In this document: positions 1 to 9,515 of the stretch, piece by piece
How the letters are laid out: each line of letters opens with the position of its first letter
Position numbering within the stretch: the stretch's first letter is position 1
The notes under the pieces: generated by a model
The model's database searches: none
What the model saw: only the letters and a program-made list of their open reading frames with translations
What the model was told of the DNA's origin: nothing
Origin: Tabrizicola sp.
GTDB taxonomy: Bacteria; Pseudomonadota; Alphaproteobacteria; Rhodobacterales; Rhodobacteraceae
Direction: 5' to 3'
Assembly: GCA_025458105.1 (NCBI GenBank)
Contig: JALOTD010000023.1
Coordinates: 1-33,869 of the forward strand
DNA: 33,869 bases
Position numbers and translations under genes: made by a program

Positions 1-1159
1 GGCCTGCGTCCCGGTCCTGTACCAGAAAGCCGCCTGCAACCTGCTTGAAGGCCAGGCCCGGGGCCTTCGGGTCAGGCAGGCTGCCCGTGGTCAGAAGCCG
101 CAGGTTCTTCTTGCCCGCGAAGACCGCCTTCGCCTCGGCGGTGGCGTCGGGGGCGATGACGACTTCGGTGAAGATCTTCACGATCTCTTCCGCCGTCGCC
201 CCGTCAAGCACCTGATTCAGCGCGACGATGCCGCCAAAGGCACTGGTCTGGTCGCAGTGATAGGCACGCAGGTAGGCCTCGGTCAGGGTCGCCGCTGTCG
301 CCACGCCGCAGGGATTGGCGTGCTTGATGATCGCACAGGCAGGCGCACCGCCCGCGAACTCGGCCACCAGTTCAAAGGCGGCATCGGTGTCGTTGATGTT
401 GTTGTAGGACAACTCCTTGCCCTGCCACTGCCGCGCCGTTGACACGCCAGGACGCCGCGAGCCATCGACATAGAAGGCCGCCGCCTGATGCGGATTCTCG
501 CCATAGCGCAGCGTCTGGGCCACCTTGCCCGCAAAGCTGCGGTAGCGTGGGGCGGGTTCCTTGATTTCCCCCGCCAGCCAGGTGCTGACGGCAGTGTCAT
601 AGGCTGCGGTCTTGGCATAGGCCGTCAGCGCCAGCTTTTGCCGGTAGGCCATCGACGTTGCGCCGTCATTGGCCTTCAGTTGCGCCAGAAGGCAGTCATA
701 GTCCATGGGGTCCGTCACGACCGTGACAAAGCGATGGTTCTTCGCCGCCGCGCGGATCATCGCCGGGCCGCCGATGTCGATGTTCTCGATGCAGGTCGCG
801 TGATCCGCGCCCTTGGCCACGGTGTCCTCGAACGGGTAGAGGTTCACGACCAGAAGGTCGATGGGTTCAATCCCATGCGCGGCCATGGCGACCAGATGTT
901 CGTCGTCATCGCGCAAGGCGAGAAGCCCGCCGTGGACGTTCGGGTGCAGCGTCTTGACCCGGCCATCCATCATCTCGGGAAAGCCCGTGACCTCGCTGAC
1001 GTCCCTGACCTCAAGCCCGGCCTGCCTGAGCATGCCGCTGGTCCCCCCGGTTGAGATCAGCTCGACCCCATAGCCCGCCAGGGCACGCGCAAGGTCCAGA
1101 AGGCCGGTCTTGTCGGAAACCGAAATCAGCGCACGGCCGATGGGAACGAGGTTGGTCAT
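1..1159 (-). CDS. purH: Bifunctional AICAR transformylase/IMP cyclohydrolase PurH, C-terminus cut by window edge
   Basis: PurH performs the last two steps of IMP synthesis: formyl transfer from 10-formyl-THF to AICAR, then ring closure. Reading down from ATG 1159 the protein starts [20 protein letters not shown] and stays open for 386 codons to the left edge. The family is about 530 residues, so roughly the last 140 are missing. The N-terminal MGS-like cyclohydrolase domain shows the STGGTS phosphate loop and the [10 protein letters not shown] segment. The transformylase part shows LRYGENPHQ and the catalytic Lys-His of IIKHANPCG. An AGGG Shine-Dalgarno lies 7 bases before the start. The heparinase-like gene ends 29 bases upstream on the same strand, so the two probably share a transcript. 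Identification is secure from these motifs; the C-terminal state cannot be judged. Confidence 0.96.
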   Translation of the reverse strand, partial: MTNLVPIGRALISVSDKTGLLDLARALAGYGVELISTGGTSGMLRQAGLEVRDVSEVTGFPEMMDGRVKTLHPNVHGGLLALRDDDEHLVAMAAHGIEPIDLLVVNLYPFEDTVAKGADHATCIENIDIGGPAMIRAAAKNHRFVTVVTDPMDYDCLLAQLKANDGATSMAYRQKLALTAYAKTAAYDTAVSTWLAGEIKEPAPRYRSFAGKVAQTLRYGENPHQAAAFYVDGSRRPGVSTARQWQGKELSYNNINDTDAAFELVAEFAGGAPACAIIKHANPCGVATAATLTEAYLRAYHCDQTSAFGGIVALNQVLDGATAEEIVKIFTEVVIAPDATAEAKAVFAGKKNLRLLTTGSLPDPKAPGLAFKQVAGGFLVQDRDAG

Positions 1160-1188
1160 GAGCACACCCTGTAACGCGTGGCCGGTCC

Positions 1189-2907
1189 TCAAGGCAAAGG
1201 GTCGGTGCCTTCCAGGTCCCGGATCGCCAGCGGAGTATCCTGAGCCTTCGCCAAGGTCCAGCCTATCCGGGTTTCCAAGGCACGCGCTTGCCCGCGCAGC
1301 ACAATCTGCAGGCAAGGGCGCGGGTTTGCGCGGCCCTTTTCCAGATAGGCCGAGGGCAGAAGCGACAGCGCGGCCGACCCGCTGGCGCGGAAGACCCAGA
1401 TCTCGCCACTGCGCAGCGCCATCGAGACGGCCGTTCCAGATAGGTCCAGCGTGGCGTCGATGTCCGGATGCAGGTGGAACCGGACCGAGAAGGCCGCTCC
1501 CTCCATCTGGGTCAGGGTCATCAGGTCACGAAAGCGGCGCTGGGCCTCGGCGCCAAGGGCTGTCAGCGTCTCGACGCCAGAAAGCCTGCGGCCATCATGC
1601 GACAAAGTCAGGCTGCGACCGACAACAAGGCCATGGCTGGCAAGCCATCCGTCATGGGCCAGGTAGAGATCGGTGCCTTCATGTCCCGGGATCAGGCGCG
1701 AGGTCGTGACATGGGCGCGGGGCTCCATCGTCTTTCCGTCTGCCGCCAGGCGCGAGGACGAGGCGCCGTCCAGCGTCAGAGCCGAGTGCGACGGCGTGGC
1801 GCGCGCCGCCTGTCGCCAGCCCACCCCGAATGACAGGCCCGAGCCGCAACTGACGATCAGCGGGCGACGACCCGAGGTCAGCTCGAACGCAGCGGTCGAG
1901 GCATGGCCGGTCATGGAAGCGCGCCCTGAGGGCGGGTCGGAGGCATCGACAATGACGGTCGTCCGGCGTCCCTGAAGACGGGCAAACCCCATGGCAATGG
2001 CCGAGGGCGTTGCAGGACGTGATCCGGCGGCTGCCAGGGCCTGGTCCAGCCGCCCCTCAAGCCCCGGACCGCCACCATGAAAACGCGCCAGATCGCCATT
2101 GGCGTGGCGTAGGGTGCGTAGGCAGGGCGCGATGCGGGTGATGGCGGCGGAAAGTGCGGCTGGAACCGGGTGGCCCGTCTCGGACAGCGCACTGGCCGAC
2201 CAGGTCAGGAGGGTCAGAACCTCCAAAAGCTCTTCCGGATTGCGGCTGGGAATGCCGCCCTCGGCATCGATGTCCTTGCTGCAGGCATCGGCCAGCGCCG
2301 CAGTGGCAGGCGGGACCAGCCGTTCCATGCCGATCAGAGAGATTCCGGCGTAGACGAGCCCGGTCAGCGCCTCGACCCGGGGCAGGCCAGGGGCTGCGGC
2401 CTTCCAGCGGCGGGAAAGATAGGTCGCTTGGCGTGCAAGCGAGCGATAGAAGGCGTGCGAGGCAGCTCTGTCGCGCCCTGACAGCAGCATCGTCGCATGG
2501 TGGATCCAGCGGATGATCCGACGTCCGGTGAGGTCAGGAGACCAGCCAGGGCCGCGTCCGGTGTCGTAACGGGCGATCCAGTCCCAGGTCCAGTCCTGCG
2601 CCTTTCGGCGTGACGGTGCCGTCCCGTAGGCCGCAAGGTCATCCAGCCAGACAAAACCCTGCGCTTCGGCCAGAAAGCCGGGGTCGTCGTTGGCTTCCCA
2701 AATCGTCGCCTCGGGGGCTTCGGCCAGTTGGCCTGCCAAAAGGATCGTGCCGTTTGTCAGCTGCTGGCCGCGCGCGAAGAGGCCGATCGAGCGCGGCTCG
2801 GGTTGCGACACGAAACCGCCGGCCGGTTTCGCCCGCCGGGCCGCAAGAATGGCCAGCCGGTCCGCCCAGATTCCAAGCCTGTCTGACGGGATATGCGCGC
2901 CGCCCAC
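1189..2907 (-). CDS. Heparinase II/III family protein
   Basis: This 572-residue protein has the layout of heparinase II/III-like polysaccharide lyases. The N-terminal half is alpha-helical and Trp-rich ([19 protein letters not shown]), and the C-terminal half is beta-rich with the [19 protein letters not shown] segment typical of the Heparinase_II_III domain. Family members break glycosidic bonds of acidic polysaccharides by beta-elimination, but the substrate of the version found beside purH in Rhodobacterales is not known. The start is GTG 2907: an in-frame TAG lies directly before it, and GAGGG sits 5 bases upstream. No clear signal peptide is visible from this start. It precedes purH by 29 bases on the same strand. 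The rsmB gene I would expect upstream in relatives is absent; a saccharopine dehydrogenase-type gene is there instead. Confidence 0.85.
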   Translation of the reverse strand: MGGAHIPSDRLGIWADRLAILAARRAKPAGGFVSQPEPRSIGLFARGQQLTNGTILLAGQLAEAPEATIWEANDDPGFLAEAQGFVWLDDLAAYGTAPSRRKAQDWTWDWIARYDTGRGPGWSPDLTGRRIIRWIHHATMLLSGRDRAASHAFYRSLARQATYLSRRWKAAAPGLPRVEALTGLVYAGISLIGMERLVPPATAALADACSKDIDAEGGIPSRNPEELLEVLTLLTWSASALSETGHPVPAALSAAITRIAPCLRTLRHANGDLARFHGGGPGLEGRLDQALAAAGSRPATPSAIAMGFARLQGRRTTVIVDASDPPSGRASMTGHASTAAFELTSGRRPLIVSCGSGLSFGVGWRQAARATPSHSALTLDGASSSRLAADGKTMEPRAHVTTSRLIPGHEGTDLYLAHDGWLASHGLVVGRSLTLSHDGRRLSGVETLTALGAEAQRRFRDLMTLTQMEGAAFSVRFHLHPDIDATLDLSGTAVSMALRSGEIWVFRASGSAALSLLPSAYLEKGRANPRPCLQIVLRGQARALETRIGWTLAKAQDTPLAIRDLEGTDPLP

Positions 2908-3045
2908 CTATGCCCTCTGCCTCAACCTGCCCGGTTCGCCCGGGTCGTGCGAGGATGATAGGCAGAACCAGGCCGCGCGTCGATGATTTCGTCACTTCCC
3001 GCCGGTCTTGCGGAACGATTGGCGGATGCCGCAACGGCAGGGCCT

Positions 3046-4197
3046 TCAGTGCAGATGGTCGATCCGCCGCATCACCTGCGCCAGATGGCCCACCTGATCC
3101 AGCCAGCGGTCCAGAAGCCTTGGGTCGTGCGGCGCGCCGTGGACGCCGGCCGGGATCTCGCGGTTCAGGACGGACTCGATCGCCAGCGACACCGGCACCG
3201 ACACCAGCCGCCCCATCGCCGTCCCGCGCACGTCACCCCAGGCATCCATCGCCCAAGTCTCGTGGAACACCGGTTTCCCGTCCCGCTCCGCCTTCAGCGC
3301 CACGAACAGCACCACCCGGTCCGGCTCCCCTTCTGCATAGGAGTTGTCCTTGAGCAAAGCCGCCGCCCGCGCCTCCAGCGCCGCGTTGATCTCAGGCAAA
3401 GGTTTCCCCTCCAGCCCCTCGATCTCGCGGAATATCGGTGCCCAGGCATCCGCCCAGCCGTTCAGCCGGATCGTGCCACGGACAAAGTCCTTGACCTTCC
3501 AGTGCTTTTCGAACCGGTATTCCTCCATGAACGGATAGCTGTCGCGGTTGGGGTAAACCTCGAAACTCTCCGGCACGGGCAGCGGCGCGTCATAGCGCGT
3601 GATCGCATCCCAGGGCCGCGCCACCCGCAGCTCGGTGAAATGCCGCAAGCTGCGCGACGGCGACCGCAGCGCCTTCAGCACGCCGGCCGGGGCCCAAGAG
3701 AACTTGTAGCGGAAGGCGTTCGCCTCTTTCGGCACCCCGCCGCAATAGCTGGTGAAGCTCAGGACGTTCTCATTGTCATAGACCTTCGAGGCCCGATACC
3801 GCGCCACCAGATCATGCGCCATCAGGTGGTCGATGCCGGGGTCTAGGCCAACCTCGTTGATCGACACCAGCCCCGCCTCGCGGAATTCCTCATCCAGCGC
3901 CCGCATCTCCGGCGCGATGTAGCTGGAGGAGCAGAAGTTCGCCCCCTTCTCCAGGCAGAGCTTGGCGATTGCCACATGCTGGTCCGCTGGCAGCATCGAC
4001 ACCGCGATATCGCCAGGTTGCAACGCCGCCGCCAGTGCCTCCAGCGAAAACGCCCGGATATCCTGCGTCAGGTCACCCACCTCGGCCCGCGCCTTGTCGA
4101 CTGTTCGGTTCCAGACCGTGACCGGATGCCTGGCCTCGATCAGCCGCCTGAGGCCCGGAATCGACGACAGCCCCGTGCCGCACCAATGGATCGTCAT
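3046..4197 (-). CDS. Saccharopine dehydrogenase, Lys9-like (glutamate-forming side)
   Basis: The 383-residue product begins with a Rossmann fold (MTIHWCGTGLSSIPGLRRLI). It carries the family's central segments CSSSYIAPEMRALDEEF, INEVGLDPGIDHLMAHDLV and SYCGGVPKEANAFRYKFSW, which are strongly reminiscent of fungal Lys9 (saccharopine dehydrogenase, L-glutamate-forming, EC 1.5.1.10). It should interconvert saccharopine with aminoadipate semialdehyde plus glutamate, in the cytosol. The start is ATG 4197 rather than an in-frame codon further upstream, because GGAGGGGAG precedes it at good spacing. It follows the Lys1-like gene on the same strand with an 88-base gap holding two perfect palindromes. 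The pair suggests lysine breakdown through saccharopine as separate enzymes; direction of flux is inference. Confidence 0.85.
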   Translation of the reverse strand: MTIHWCGTGLSSIPGLRRLIEARHPVTVWNRTVDKARAEVGDLTQDIRAFSLEALAAALQPGDIAVSMLPADQHVAIAKLCLEKGANFCSSSYIAPEMRALDEEFREAGLVSINEVGLDPGIDHLMAHDLVARYRASKVYDNENVLSFTSYCGGVPKEANAFRYKFSWAPAGVLKALRSPSRSLRHFTELRVARPWDAITRYDAPLPVPESFEVYPNRDSYPFMEEYRFEKHWKVKDFVRGTIRLNGWADAWAPIFREIEGLEGKPLPEINAALEARAAALLKDNSYAEGEPDRVVLFVALKAERDGKPVFHETWAMDAWGDVRGTAMGRLVSVPVSLAIESVLNREIPAGVHGAPHDPRLLDRWLDQVGHLAQVMRRIDHLH

Positions 4198-4230
4198 GGT
4201 CTTTCTCCCCTCCGCCTGGCCCACCCGGGA

Positions 4231-4277
4231 CCAAGAATTTTCGAAAATTCTTGGCAAATCTTTTCGAAAAGATTTGC
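4231..4277. repeat. Tandem TTCGAA palindromes, copy A
   Basis: Two perfect 24-base palindromes share one base. The first (4231-4254) has half-arms CCAAGAATTTTC and GAAAATTCTTGG; the second (4254-4277) has half-arms GCAAATCTTTTC and GAAAAGATTTGC. Both are centred on TTCGAA. The element starts 8 bases past the stop codon of the Lys1-like gene on the minus strand. No T-run follows, so it is not a classical intrinsic terminator. Similar elements occur at 11121, 25180 and 25662. Confidence 0.85.
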
Positions 4278-4285
4278 GCCTTCGC

Positions 4286-5335
4286 TCACACGCCCGCGAC
4301 GTGCCTGTCGAATTCCACCTTCGCCCGCCCCCAGACTCCCGACCCCAGGTCCTTCAGCGTCAGAAGCGACGGCAAGAGCTGCGCCGCATAGTCCTGCGAC
4401 GACTCGACGGGCATCAGCGACGGCAGGTTGTCGATCGCCGTCACATCCAGCGGCGGGTCGTCATGCACGCGCAGGGCCGGAGCCTCCCAGTCCGTCGCCC
4501 GGTCATAAACCTTGATCGGCGAGAAATCACTGGTCGGATCGCAGGCGATATCCCCGATCACCGTCAGCTTCCGCGCATCGGTCTTGGCCGACGCTGGCAC
4601 GAATACGGGACAGCCCGGCCGCGCCAGGATGCAGTTCAGGAAGATCTCGTGTTGCAAGACCTCCGGGAACGGCCCGCCGCTCGCCGTTTCGGCCATGTCC
4701 CACTTCGTCACGGCCACGCCCATCTCGCTGCACAGGTCTGCAGCCCCCGTGCCAACGCGCCCCAAGGCCCCGATGATGATCGCCCGGGGCCGCCCGAGGC
4801 CTGCCAACTCCTGCCTCAACTGCGCCAAAAGCGCATCCTTCGACGCCACCTTCCGCACCGGCCCGGCAATCGACCCACGCTGCTGCGCCGCCCAGCACTT
4901 CAACGAAACCGCAGCGCCCGCATATCCGGCCCAGTAGCCAAAGGCCGCGACCCGGCGACCTTCCTCGTTCACCAGGTATTCCAGGTCATACAGTGTCCCA
5001 CCCACGGCCTCGAACCGCTTGAGCAGAACCCGCCCCGCAGGTTGCCCCTTGTAGGCATGGCCGAACATGATGTGGCGGTGGGGCAGGGGCGTCCCGTCCT
5101 CGGGCAGTTCCTTCAGCCCGAAGATGATCGCGTCCGCTGGAGCCTTCGGCCAAAGGTTCTCTTCCGCGATCTCGCAGCCCGCCGCGACATAACCGTCCAG
5201 CGGGATCGCCCGGACCGAGGACTTTTCGACCGTCACCTTGATCCCCGCCTTGATCAGCGCCGAAGCACCTTCGGGCGTGATCCCCACGCGTTCCTCGTTC
5301 GGTCGCTGCTCGGCCCGCACCCAGAGATGGGTCAT
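4286..5335 (-). CDS. Saccharopine dehydrogenase, Lys1-like (NAD+, L-lysine-forming)
   Basis: This 349-residue enzyme resembles fungal Lys1 along its length: MTHLWVRAEQRPNEERVGIT with the N-terminal alanine-dehydrogenase-like fold, FGLKELPEDGTPLPHRHI, GTLYDLEYLVNEEGRRVAAFG, the dinucleotide-binding stretch IIIGALGRVGTGAADL, KWDMAETASGGPF and a C-terminal AKVEFDRHVAGV. It converts saccharopine plus NAD+ to lysine plus 2-oxoglutarate, or the reverse (EC 1.5.1.7). The start at ATG 5335 is chosen because GGGGAGAG precedes it and similarity begins there; an upstream extension has no family features. It is first in a two-gene unit with the Lys9-like gene and divergent from the dioxygenase at 5512. 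Confidence 0.9.
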   Translation of the reverse strand: MTHLWVRAEQRPNEERVGITPEGASALIKAGIKVTVEKSSVRAIPLDGYVAAGCEIAEENLWPKAPADAIIFGLKELPEDGTPLPHRHIMFGHAYKGQPAGRVLLKRFEAVGGTLYDLEYLVNEEGRRVAAFGYWAGYAGAAVSLKCWAAQQRGSIAGPVRKVASKDALLAQLRQELAGLGRPRAIIIGALGRVGTGAADLCSEMGVAVTKWDMAETASGGPFPEVLQHEIFLNCILARPGCPVFVPASAKTDARKLTVIGDIACDPTSDFSPIKVYDRATDWEAPALRVHDDPPLDVTAIDNLPSLMPVESSQDYAAQLLPSLLTLKDLGSGVWGRAKVEFDRHVAGV

Positions 5336-5400
5336 GCTGGTCTCTCCCCGCTTTTGACGAGGAATAGCAGAACGGAGGGCAGGAAACAGGGGGCGGTTTT

Positions 5401-5418
5401 CTGTGCGCCCGGGCACAG
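5401..5418. promoter_or_regulatory. Dyad in divergent promoter region, possible operator
   Basis: The 176 bases between the divergent saccharopine dehydrogenase (start 5335) and dioxygenase (start 5512) genes must hold both promoters. The clearest structure is a dyad with arms CTGTGC and GCACAG around a GC-rich centre. No convincing -35/-10 pair was found by eye. A role as operator is a guess. Confidence 0.25.
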
Positions 5419-5511
5419 CGGCGGCGCGGTGATCGGCCTTTTCATGAAATTCCGCAGGGCCATCTTTAAGCCAAACGGTGCACTCTGCGCCCGAAGCCAA
5501 AGGAGCAAGCG

Positions 5512-6426
5512 ATGACCACGCGCATTCCAGGTCTGCATCATGTGACCGCCATTTCCGGCCCGGCCCAGGCCAATGTCGCCTTCTACACCGGACCGCTGCA
5601 GCAGCGGCTGGTCAAGAAGACGGTGAACTTTGACGATCCGGGCACCTACCACCTGTACTACGGCGACCCTAAGGGCAGCCCCGGCACGATCCTGACCTTC
5701 TTCCCCTTTGCCTATGCAGGCCCCGGTCGGGCTGGCCCCGGCATGGCCAGCGCCTATGCCTATGCGGTGCCGGCAAAGGATTTCGACGCGACCGTTGACC
5801 GCCTGACTGCGGCAGGGATCACGGTTCCCCGCTTTGCCGAACGGTTCGGCGCGCGGGTGGCCATTTTGCGCGACCCCGACAACGCGCCTGTGGAACTGAT
5901 CGAGGATGCCGCCGCGACCGATGCGCATGGCTTCCACTCGGTCACCCTGTGGGAACGCGACCCCGACCGCACCGCCCGGCTGATCACCGATGTCTTCGGC
6001 TATGAAACGCTGGGCAGCGAAGCCCAGGGCGGGATCGAGCGTCTGCGGCTCAAGGCGCCCGGTGAGGCGCGCGCCAACATCATCGACATCATCCGCACGA
6101 ACGCTGATGTTCCGGGGCGGCCGGGGGCGGGGACGATCCATCACATTGCCTTCCGAGCGCGCAGCCAGGACGAGCAGGATGGCTGGATTGAGACCTTGGC
6201 CCGCGCCGGGCACCGCACAACGCCAGTGATCGACCGGCAGTACTTTAACGCGATCTACTTCCGCGAGCCGGGGGGGGTGCTGTTTGAAATCGCGACCGAT
6301 CCGCCGGGATTTGCGGTGGACGAGCCAGAGGCGACCATGGGCCAGAAGCTGATGCTGCCTCCTCGCTATGAGCCGCTGCGCGACCGGATCGAGCAGGCCC
6401 TGCCGCCCTTGCGAGTGGCGTCATGA
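5512..6426 (+). CDS. VOC-fold ring-cleaving dioxygenase, MhqO/LinE-like
   Basis: The 304-residue protein contains two tandem vicinal-oxygen-chelate (glyoxalase) modules. It starts MTTRIPGLHHVTAISG; His 9/10, the HHIAFRA histidine near residue 208 and the Glu of VLFEIATDPPGF near residue 260 form the usual 2-His-1-Glu iron site. The NVAFYTGPLQQRLVKKTVNF segment is typical of the MhqO/YkcA branch, which opens hydroquinone-type rings. AGGAG lies 6 bases before the ATG. The stop overlaps the next gene's start (ATGA), tying it to a carboxylesterase. A dioxygenase plus MhqD-type esterase pair is known from quinone detoxification in Bacillus; transfer of that role here is inference. Confidence 0.87.
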   Translation: MTTRIPGLHHVTAISGPAQANVAFYTGPLQQRLVKKTVNFDDPGTYHLYYGDPKGSPGTILTFFPFAYAGPGRAGPGMASAYAYAVPAKDFDATVDRLTAAGITVPRFAERFGARVAILRDPDNAPVELIEDAAATDAHGFHSVTLWERDPDRTARLITDVFGYETLGSEAQGGIERLRLKAPGEARANIIDIIRTNADVPGRPGAGTIHHIAFRARSQDEQDGWIETLARAGHRTTPVIDRQYFNAIYFREPGGVLFEIATDPPGFAVDEPEATMGQKLMLPPRYEPLRDRIEQALPPLRVAS

Positions 6427-7070
6427 GGCGCGCGGGGCCCGCAACGGGCGCTCATGCGGGTATCGTTCTGGCGCATGGCAGGGGCGGAAGTGCCGAGGAT
6501 ATTCTTGGCCTTCTGGCCCATGTCGGGCTGCCTGATGTTGCAGCCCTTGCGCCGGAGGCAGCGGGCAGAAGCTGGTGGCCAACCTCTTTCCTGGCCCCGC
6601 AGGCGGTGATCGGTCCGCATGCAGACCGGGCCGTCGCGGCGATGACCGCGGCGGTTGCGCAGCTTGAGGCGGAAGGCATTCCGCGCAGCGCCATCTGGCT
6701 TGGGGGCTTCAGCCAGGGGGCATGTCTGGCCCTGGAAGCCTTTGCACGGGCGGGCGAGGGGTTGGCGGGGGTCATCGCGATGTCGGGCGGGCTGGTCGGT
6801 ACCGGCGACGCTGGCACCACGCCCGACCCTGCGCTTTACGGCCACGCGGCAAAGCGGTTCGACTATCCGGGTCGTCGCGACGGGGCGAAGGTCTGGCTGT
6901 CGGTGCATGAGAGCGACCCGCATATTCCCTTGGCCCGGGTCCACGAAAGCGCTGCGGTGCTGGCGGCGCTGGGGGCCGAGGTCACGACGGAAATCTACCC
7001 TGGGCAGGGCCATGCGGTGATGCGGCCCGACCTCGAAGCTGTCCGCTTTCTGCTCAACCGCAGGTTCTAG
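6423..7070 (+). CDS. Phospholipase/carboxylesterase family alpha/beta hydrolase, MhqD-like
   Basis: The 215-residue hydrolase shows the family layout: AGIVLAHGRGGSAEDIL near residues 13-28 (oxyanion region), the nucleophile elbow GFSQGA near residue 100, the acidic residue near VHESDPHIP, and the final histidine in YPGQGHAVMRPD. The ATG lies inside the stop of the dioxygenase gene (ATGA), so the two are translationally coupled. These short esterases hydrolyse small acyl esters; with a ring-cleaving partner the likely job is processing an aromatic or quinone breakdown product. The exact substrate is not visible from the sequence. Confidence 0.87.
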   Translation: MRRAGPATGAHAGIVLAHGRGGSAEDILGLLAHVGLPDVAALAPEAAGRSWWPTSFLAPQAVIGPHADRAVAAMTAAVAQLEAEGIPRSAIWLGGFSQGACLALEAFARAGEGLAGVIAMSGGLVGTGDAGTTPDPALYGHAAKRFDYPGRRDGAKVWLSVHESDPHIPLARVHESAAVLAALGAEVTTEIYPGQGHAVMRPDLEAVRFLLNRRF

Positions 7071-7135
7071 GTGACAAAGTACTGTAAGGTGTCATGAAGC
7101 TGCGCTAAGCCGGGCGAAACGACCCTTGGTGCCTG

Positions 7136-7699
7136 ATGCAGATCGAACCGACCGCCCTTCCCGACGTCGTCATCTTGACCCCGCGCCGCTTTGGCGATGC
7201 GCGGGGATGGTTCATGGAAACCTGGAACGCCGCCCGCATGGCCGAGGCCGGTCTGGACCTGCCCTGGGTGCAGGACAACCATTCCTTTTCGGCGGCAAGG
7301 GGCACTTTGCGGGGCTTGCACTATCAGTCGCCGCCCCGCGCCCAGGACAAGCTGGTGCGCTGTTCGCACGGCGCAATCCTGGATGTGGCGGTCGATATCC
7401 GCAGCGGATCACCGCACTATGGCAAATGGGTGGGGGTCGAGCTGTCAGCGGAAAACGGGCGGCAGCTTCTGGTGCCCAAGGGCTTTCTGCACGGCTTTGT
7501 CACGCTGACCGAAAACACCGAGGTCCAGTACAAGTGCAGCGACTTCTACAGTCTGGAGAATGACATGTCGGTGCGCTGGGACGACCCGTCGATCGGCGTC
7601 GACTGGGGCGTGACGGCACCGGTCCTGTCGGACAAGGACCAAAAGGCCGTGCCCCTGTCGGCCATAGGCCAGCCCTTCCGCTGGGAGGGTGGGGAATGA
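7136..7699 (+). CDS. rfbC: dTDP-4-dehydrorhamnose 3,5-epimerase
   Basis: RfbC/RmlC epimerises dTDP-4-keto-6-deoxyglucose at C3 and C5, the third step to dTDP-L-rhamnose. The 187-residue protein has the cupin-type RmlC core: [10 protein letters not shown], the catalytic His of LRGLHYQ (His 62), [31 protein letters not shown] and YKCSDFYS with the conserved Tyr. Length is normal. It is the first gene of the rfb operon; the 65-base gap before it must hold the promoter, and it contains a TGACA/TGTCA dyad at 7072-7094. No strong Shine-Dalgarno is seen. The stop overlaps the rfbB start (ATGA). Confidence 0.95.
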   Translation: MQIEPTALPDVVILTPRRFGDARGWFMETWNAARMAEAGLDLPWVQDNHSFSAARGTLRGLHYQSPPRAQDKLVRCSHGAILDVAVDIRSGSPHYGKWVGVELSAENGRQLLVPKGFLHGFVTLTENTEVQYKCSDFYSLENDMSVRWDDPSIGVDWGVTAPVLSDKDQKAVPLSAIGQPFRWEGGE

Positions 7700-8733
7700 A
7701 GCTTCTCGTCACCGGGGGCGCGGGGTTCATCGGGTCGGCTGTCATTCGTGCCGCCGTCGCGCGCGGGCATCAGGTGGTGAATGTCGATGCGCTGACCTAT
7801 GCCGCCTGCCTGGAAAGCCTGGCCCCCATCGCGGGGTCGAACCTCTACAGTTTTGAACAGGCCGATATCCGCGACCGTCAGGCTTTGGACCGGATCTTCG
7901 CCGCCACAGCGCCGGACGCCGTGATGCACCTGGCCGCCGAAAGCCATGTCGACCGGTCCATCGACGGGCCGGGAGAGTTCATCCAGACCAACATCACCGG
8001 CACCTACACGATGCTTGAGGCCGCGCGTGCCTACTGGACCGCGCAAGGCAGGCCCGAGACCTTCCGCTTCCACCACATCTCGACCGATGAGGTCTTTGGC
8101 TCTCTGGGTCCTGACGGCAAGTTCGATGAAGACACGCCCTACGATCCCCGCAGCCCCTATTCGGCGTCGAAGGCCGCCTCGGACCACCTGGTCCGGGCAT
8201 GGCACGAAACCTATGGCCTGCCGGTGCTGCTGACCAACTGTTCCAACAACTACGGCCCCTACCATTTCCCGGAAAAGCTGATCCCGGTCGTGATCCTGAA
8301 CGCGCTGCACGGCCGACCGATCCCGGTCTATGGCGCGGGCGAAAACATCCGCGACTGGCTGTTCGTCGAGGATCATGCCGAGGCCCTTCTGACCGTCGTC
8401 GAAAGGGGCACAGTCGGTCGCACCTACTGCATCGGCGGCGAGGCCGAGGCGAAGAACATCGACATCGTCCACGCGATCTGCGGCCTGATGGACGAGATGC
8501 ACCCGCAGGGCGCGCCGCATGACCGGCTGATCACCTTCGTCACCGACCGCCCCGGCCACGACGCCCGCTATGCCATCGACCCGTCCCGCATCAAGGCGGA
8601 ACTCGGCTGGGCACCCAGCGTCACGCTGGACGAAGGCCTGCGCCGCACCGTGCGCTGGTTCCTGGAAAACCGGGACTGGTGGCAGCCGCTGCTGACGCGC
8701 CAAGGCGTCGGCGAAAGGCTGGGCAAGGGCTGA
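7696..8733 (+). CDS. rfbB: dTDP-glucose 4,6-dehydratase
   Basis: RfbB/RmlB makes dTDP-4-keto-6-deoxyglucose using a bound NAD+. The 345-residue extended SDR shows TGGAGFIGS at residues 7-14, [14 protein letters not shown] near 79-92, the Thr-Asp-Glu catalytic triplet in [12 protein letters not shown] (130-132) and YSASKAASD (Tyr 155, Lys 159), followed by [14 protein letters not shown]. The length is typical. It is coupled to rfbC by ATGA, and its stop overlaps the next start by one base (TGATG). Confidence 0.96.
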   Translation: MKLLVTGGAGFIGSAVIRAAVARGHQVVNVDALTYAACLESLAPIAGSNLYSFEQADIRDRQALDRIFAATAPDAVMHLAAESHVDRSIDGPGEFIQTNITGTYTMLEAARAYWTAQGRPETFRFHHISTDEVFGSLGPDGKFDEDTPYDPRSPYSASKAASDHLVRAWHETYGLPVLLTNCSNNYGPYHFPEKLIPVVILNALHGRPIPVYGAGENIRDWLFVEDHAEALLTVVERGTVGRTYCIGGEAEAKNIDIVHAICGLMDEMHPQGAPHDRLITFVTDRPGHDARYAIDPSRIKAELGWAPSVTLDEGLRRTVRWFLENRDWWQPLLTRQGVGERLGKG

Positions 8734-9515
8734 TGGACAGCCTGTTCTTCATTGCGTCGAAGACGCTGGGCATGGCGGCCCGGGTGGAAACCTGGGCGCT
8801 CTTCCTGATGCTTCTGGCGCTTTTCGGGCTATGGCGCGGACGGCGCAGGCTGGCGGGCTGGTCGCTGGGGGTCCTCTTCACCGGAACGCTGGCCCTGACG
8901 CTGCTTCCTCTGGGCGATCTCCTCCTTGATCCGCTGGAACGCACCTTCCCGGCCCGTCCCGACCTGGCCCGCGTGGACGGGATCATCGTCCTGGGCGGGG
9001 CCGAGACAACCGGGGCCCACCGTCTTTGGGGCGGGCCGCAACTGAACGAAGCGGGTGAGCGCATCATCGAAGGCGCGATGCTGGCCCACCGCTTCCCGAC
9101 CGCGCGCCTGATCTTCACCGGCGGCTCGGCGACTGTTGGGCGCGAGGAAGACACGACTGACCCCTCGGTCATGGTGCGTGACACCTGGACGGCCCTCGGC
9201 ATTGTACCCGGTCGCATCACATTGGAGCAGGCGTCGCGCAACACCACCGAAAACGCTCGGCTGACGCATGACCTGGTCAAGCCACAACCGGGTGAGACCT
9301 GGGTCCTGGTAACCTCGGCCTTCCACATGTCCCGCGCGCATGAGACCTTTGTCAGGAACGGTTGGGCAGGGATCGTGGCCTGGCCGGTCGACTTCCGCTC
9401 GGGCGATCTTGCGGGCCTGCGGGGCATCTGGCGGCTTGACCGCAACCTTCTGGGCGTCAATCTGGCGCTGAAAGAAGCGCTTGGCGCGCTTGCCTATCGG
9501 ATTATCGGCAAATGA
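8733..9515 (+). CDS. YdcF/ElyC/SanA-family (DUF218) membrane protein in the rfb operon
   Basis: The 260-residue product starts at ATG 8733, overlapping the rfbB stop, and ends in an ATGA overlap with rfbD. Two hydrophobic segments lie near residues 18-31 and 40-55, followed by a soluble DUF218 domain: DGIIVLGGAET, RLIFTGGSATVG, LEQASRNTTENARLTHDL and WVLVTSAFHMSRA, the classic YdcF/ElyC signature. E. coli ElyC affects envelope integrity and undecaprenyl-carrier metabolism. Its position between rfbB and rfbD with tight overlaps suggests an envelope-polysaccharide role, which is inference. The enzymatic reaction of this family is not established. Confidence 0.85.
   Translation: MDSLFFIASKTLGMAARVETWALFLMLLALFGLWRGRRRLAGWSLGVLFTGTLALTLLPLGDLLLDPLERTFPARPDLARVDGIIVLGGAETTGAHRLWGGPQLNEAGERIIEGAMLAHRFPTARLIFTGGSATVGREEDTTDPSVMVRDTWTALGIVPGRITLEQASRNTTENARLTHDLVKPQPGETWVLVTSAFHMSRAHETFVRNGWAGIVAWPVDFRSGDLAGLRGIWRLDRNLLGVNLALKEALGALAYRIIGK

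Noticed and set aside
7546-8703. A long minus-strand frame opposite rfbB
   Set aside because: rfbB on the plus strand has every catalytic motif; the antisense frame has no ribosome site or domain.
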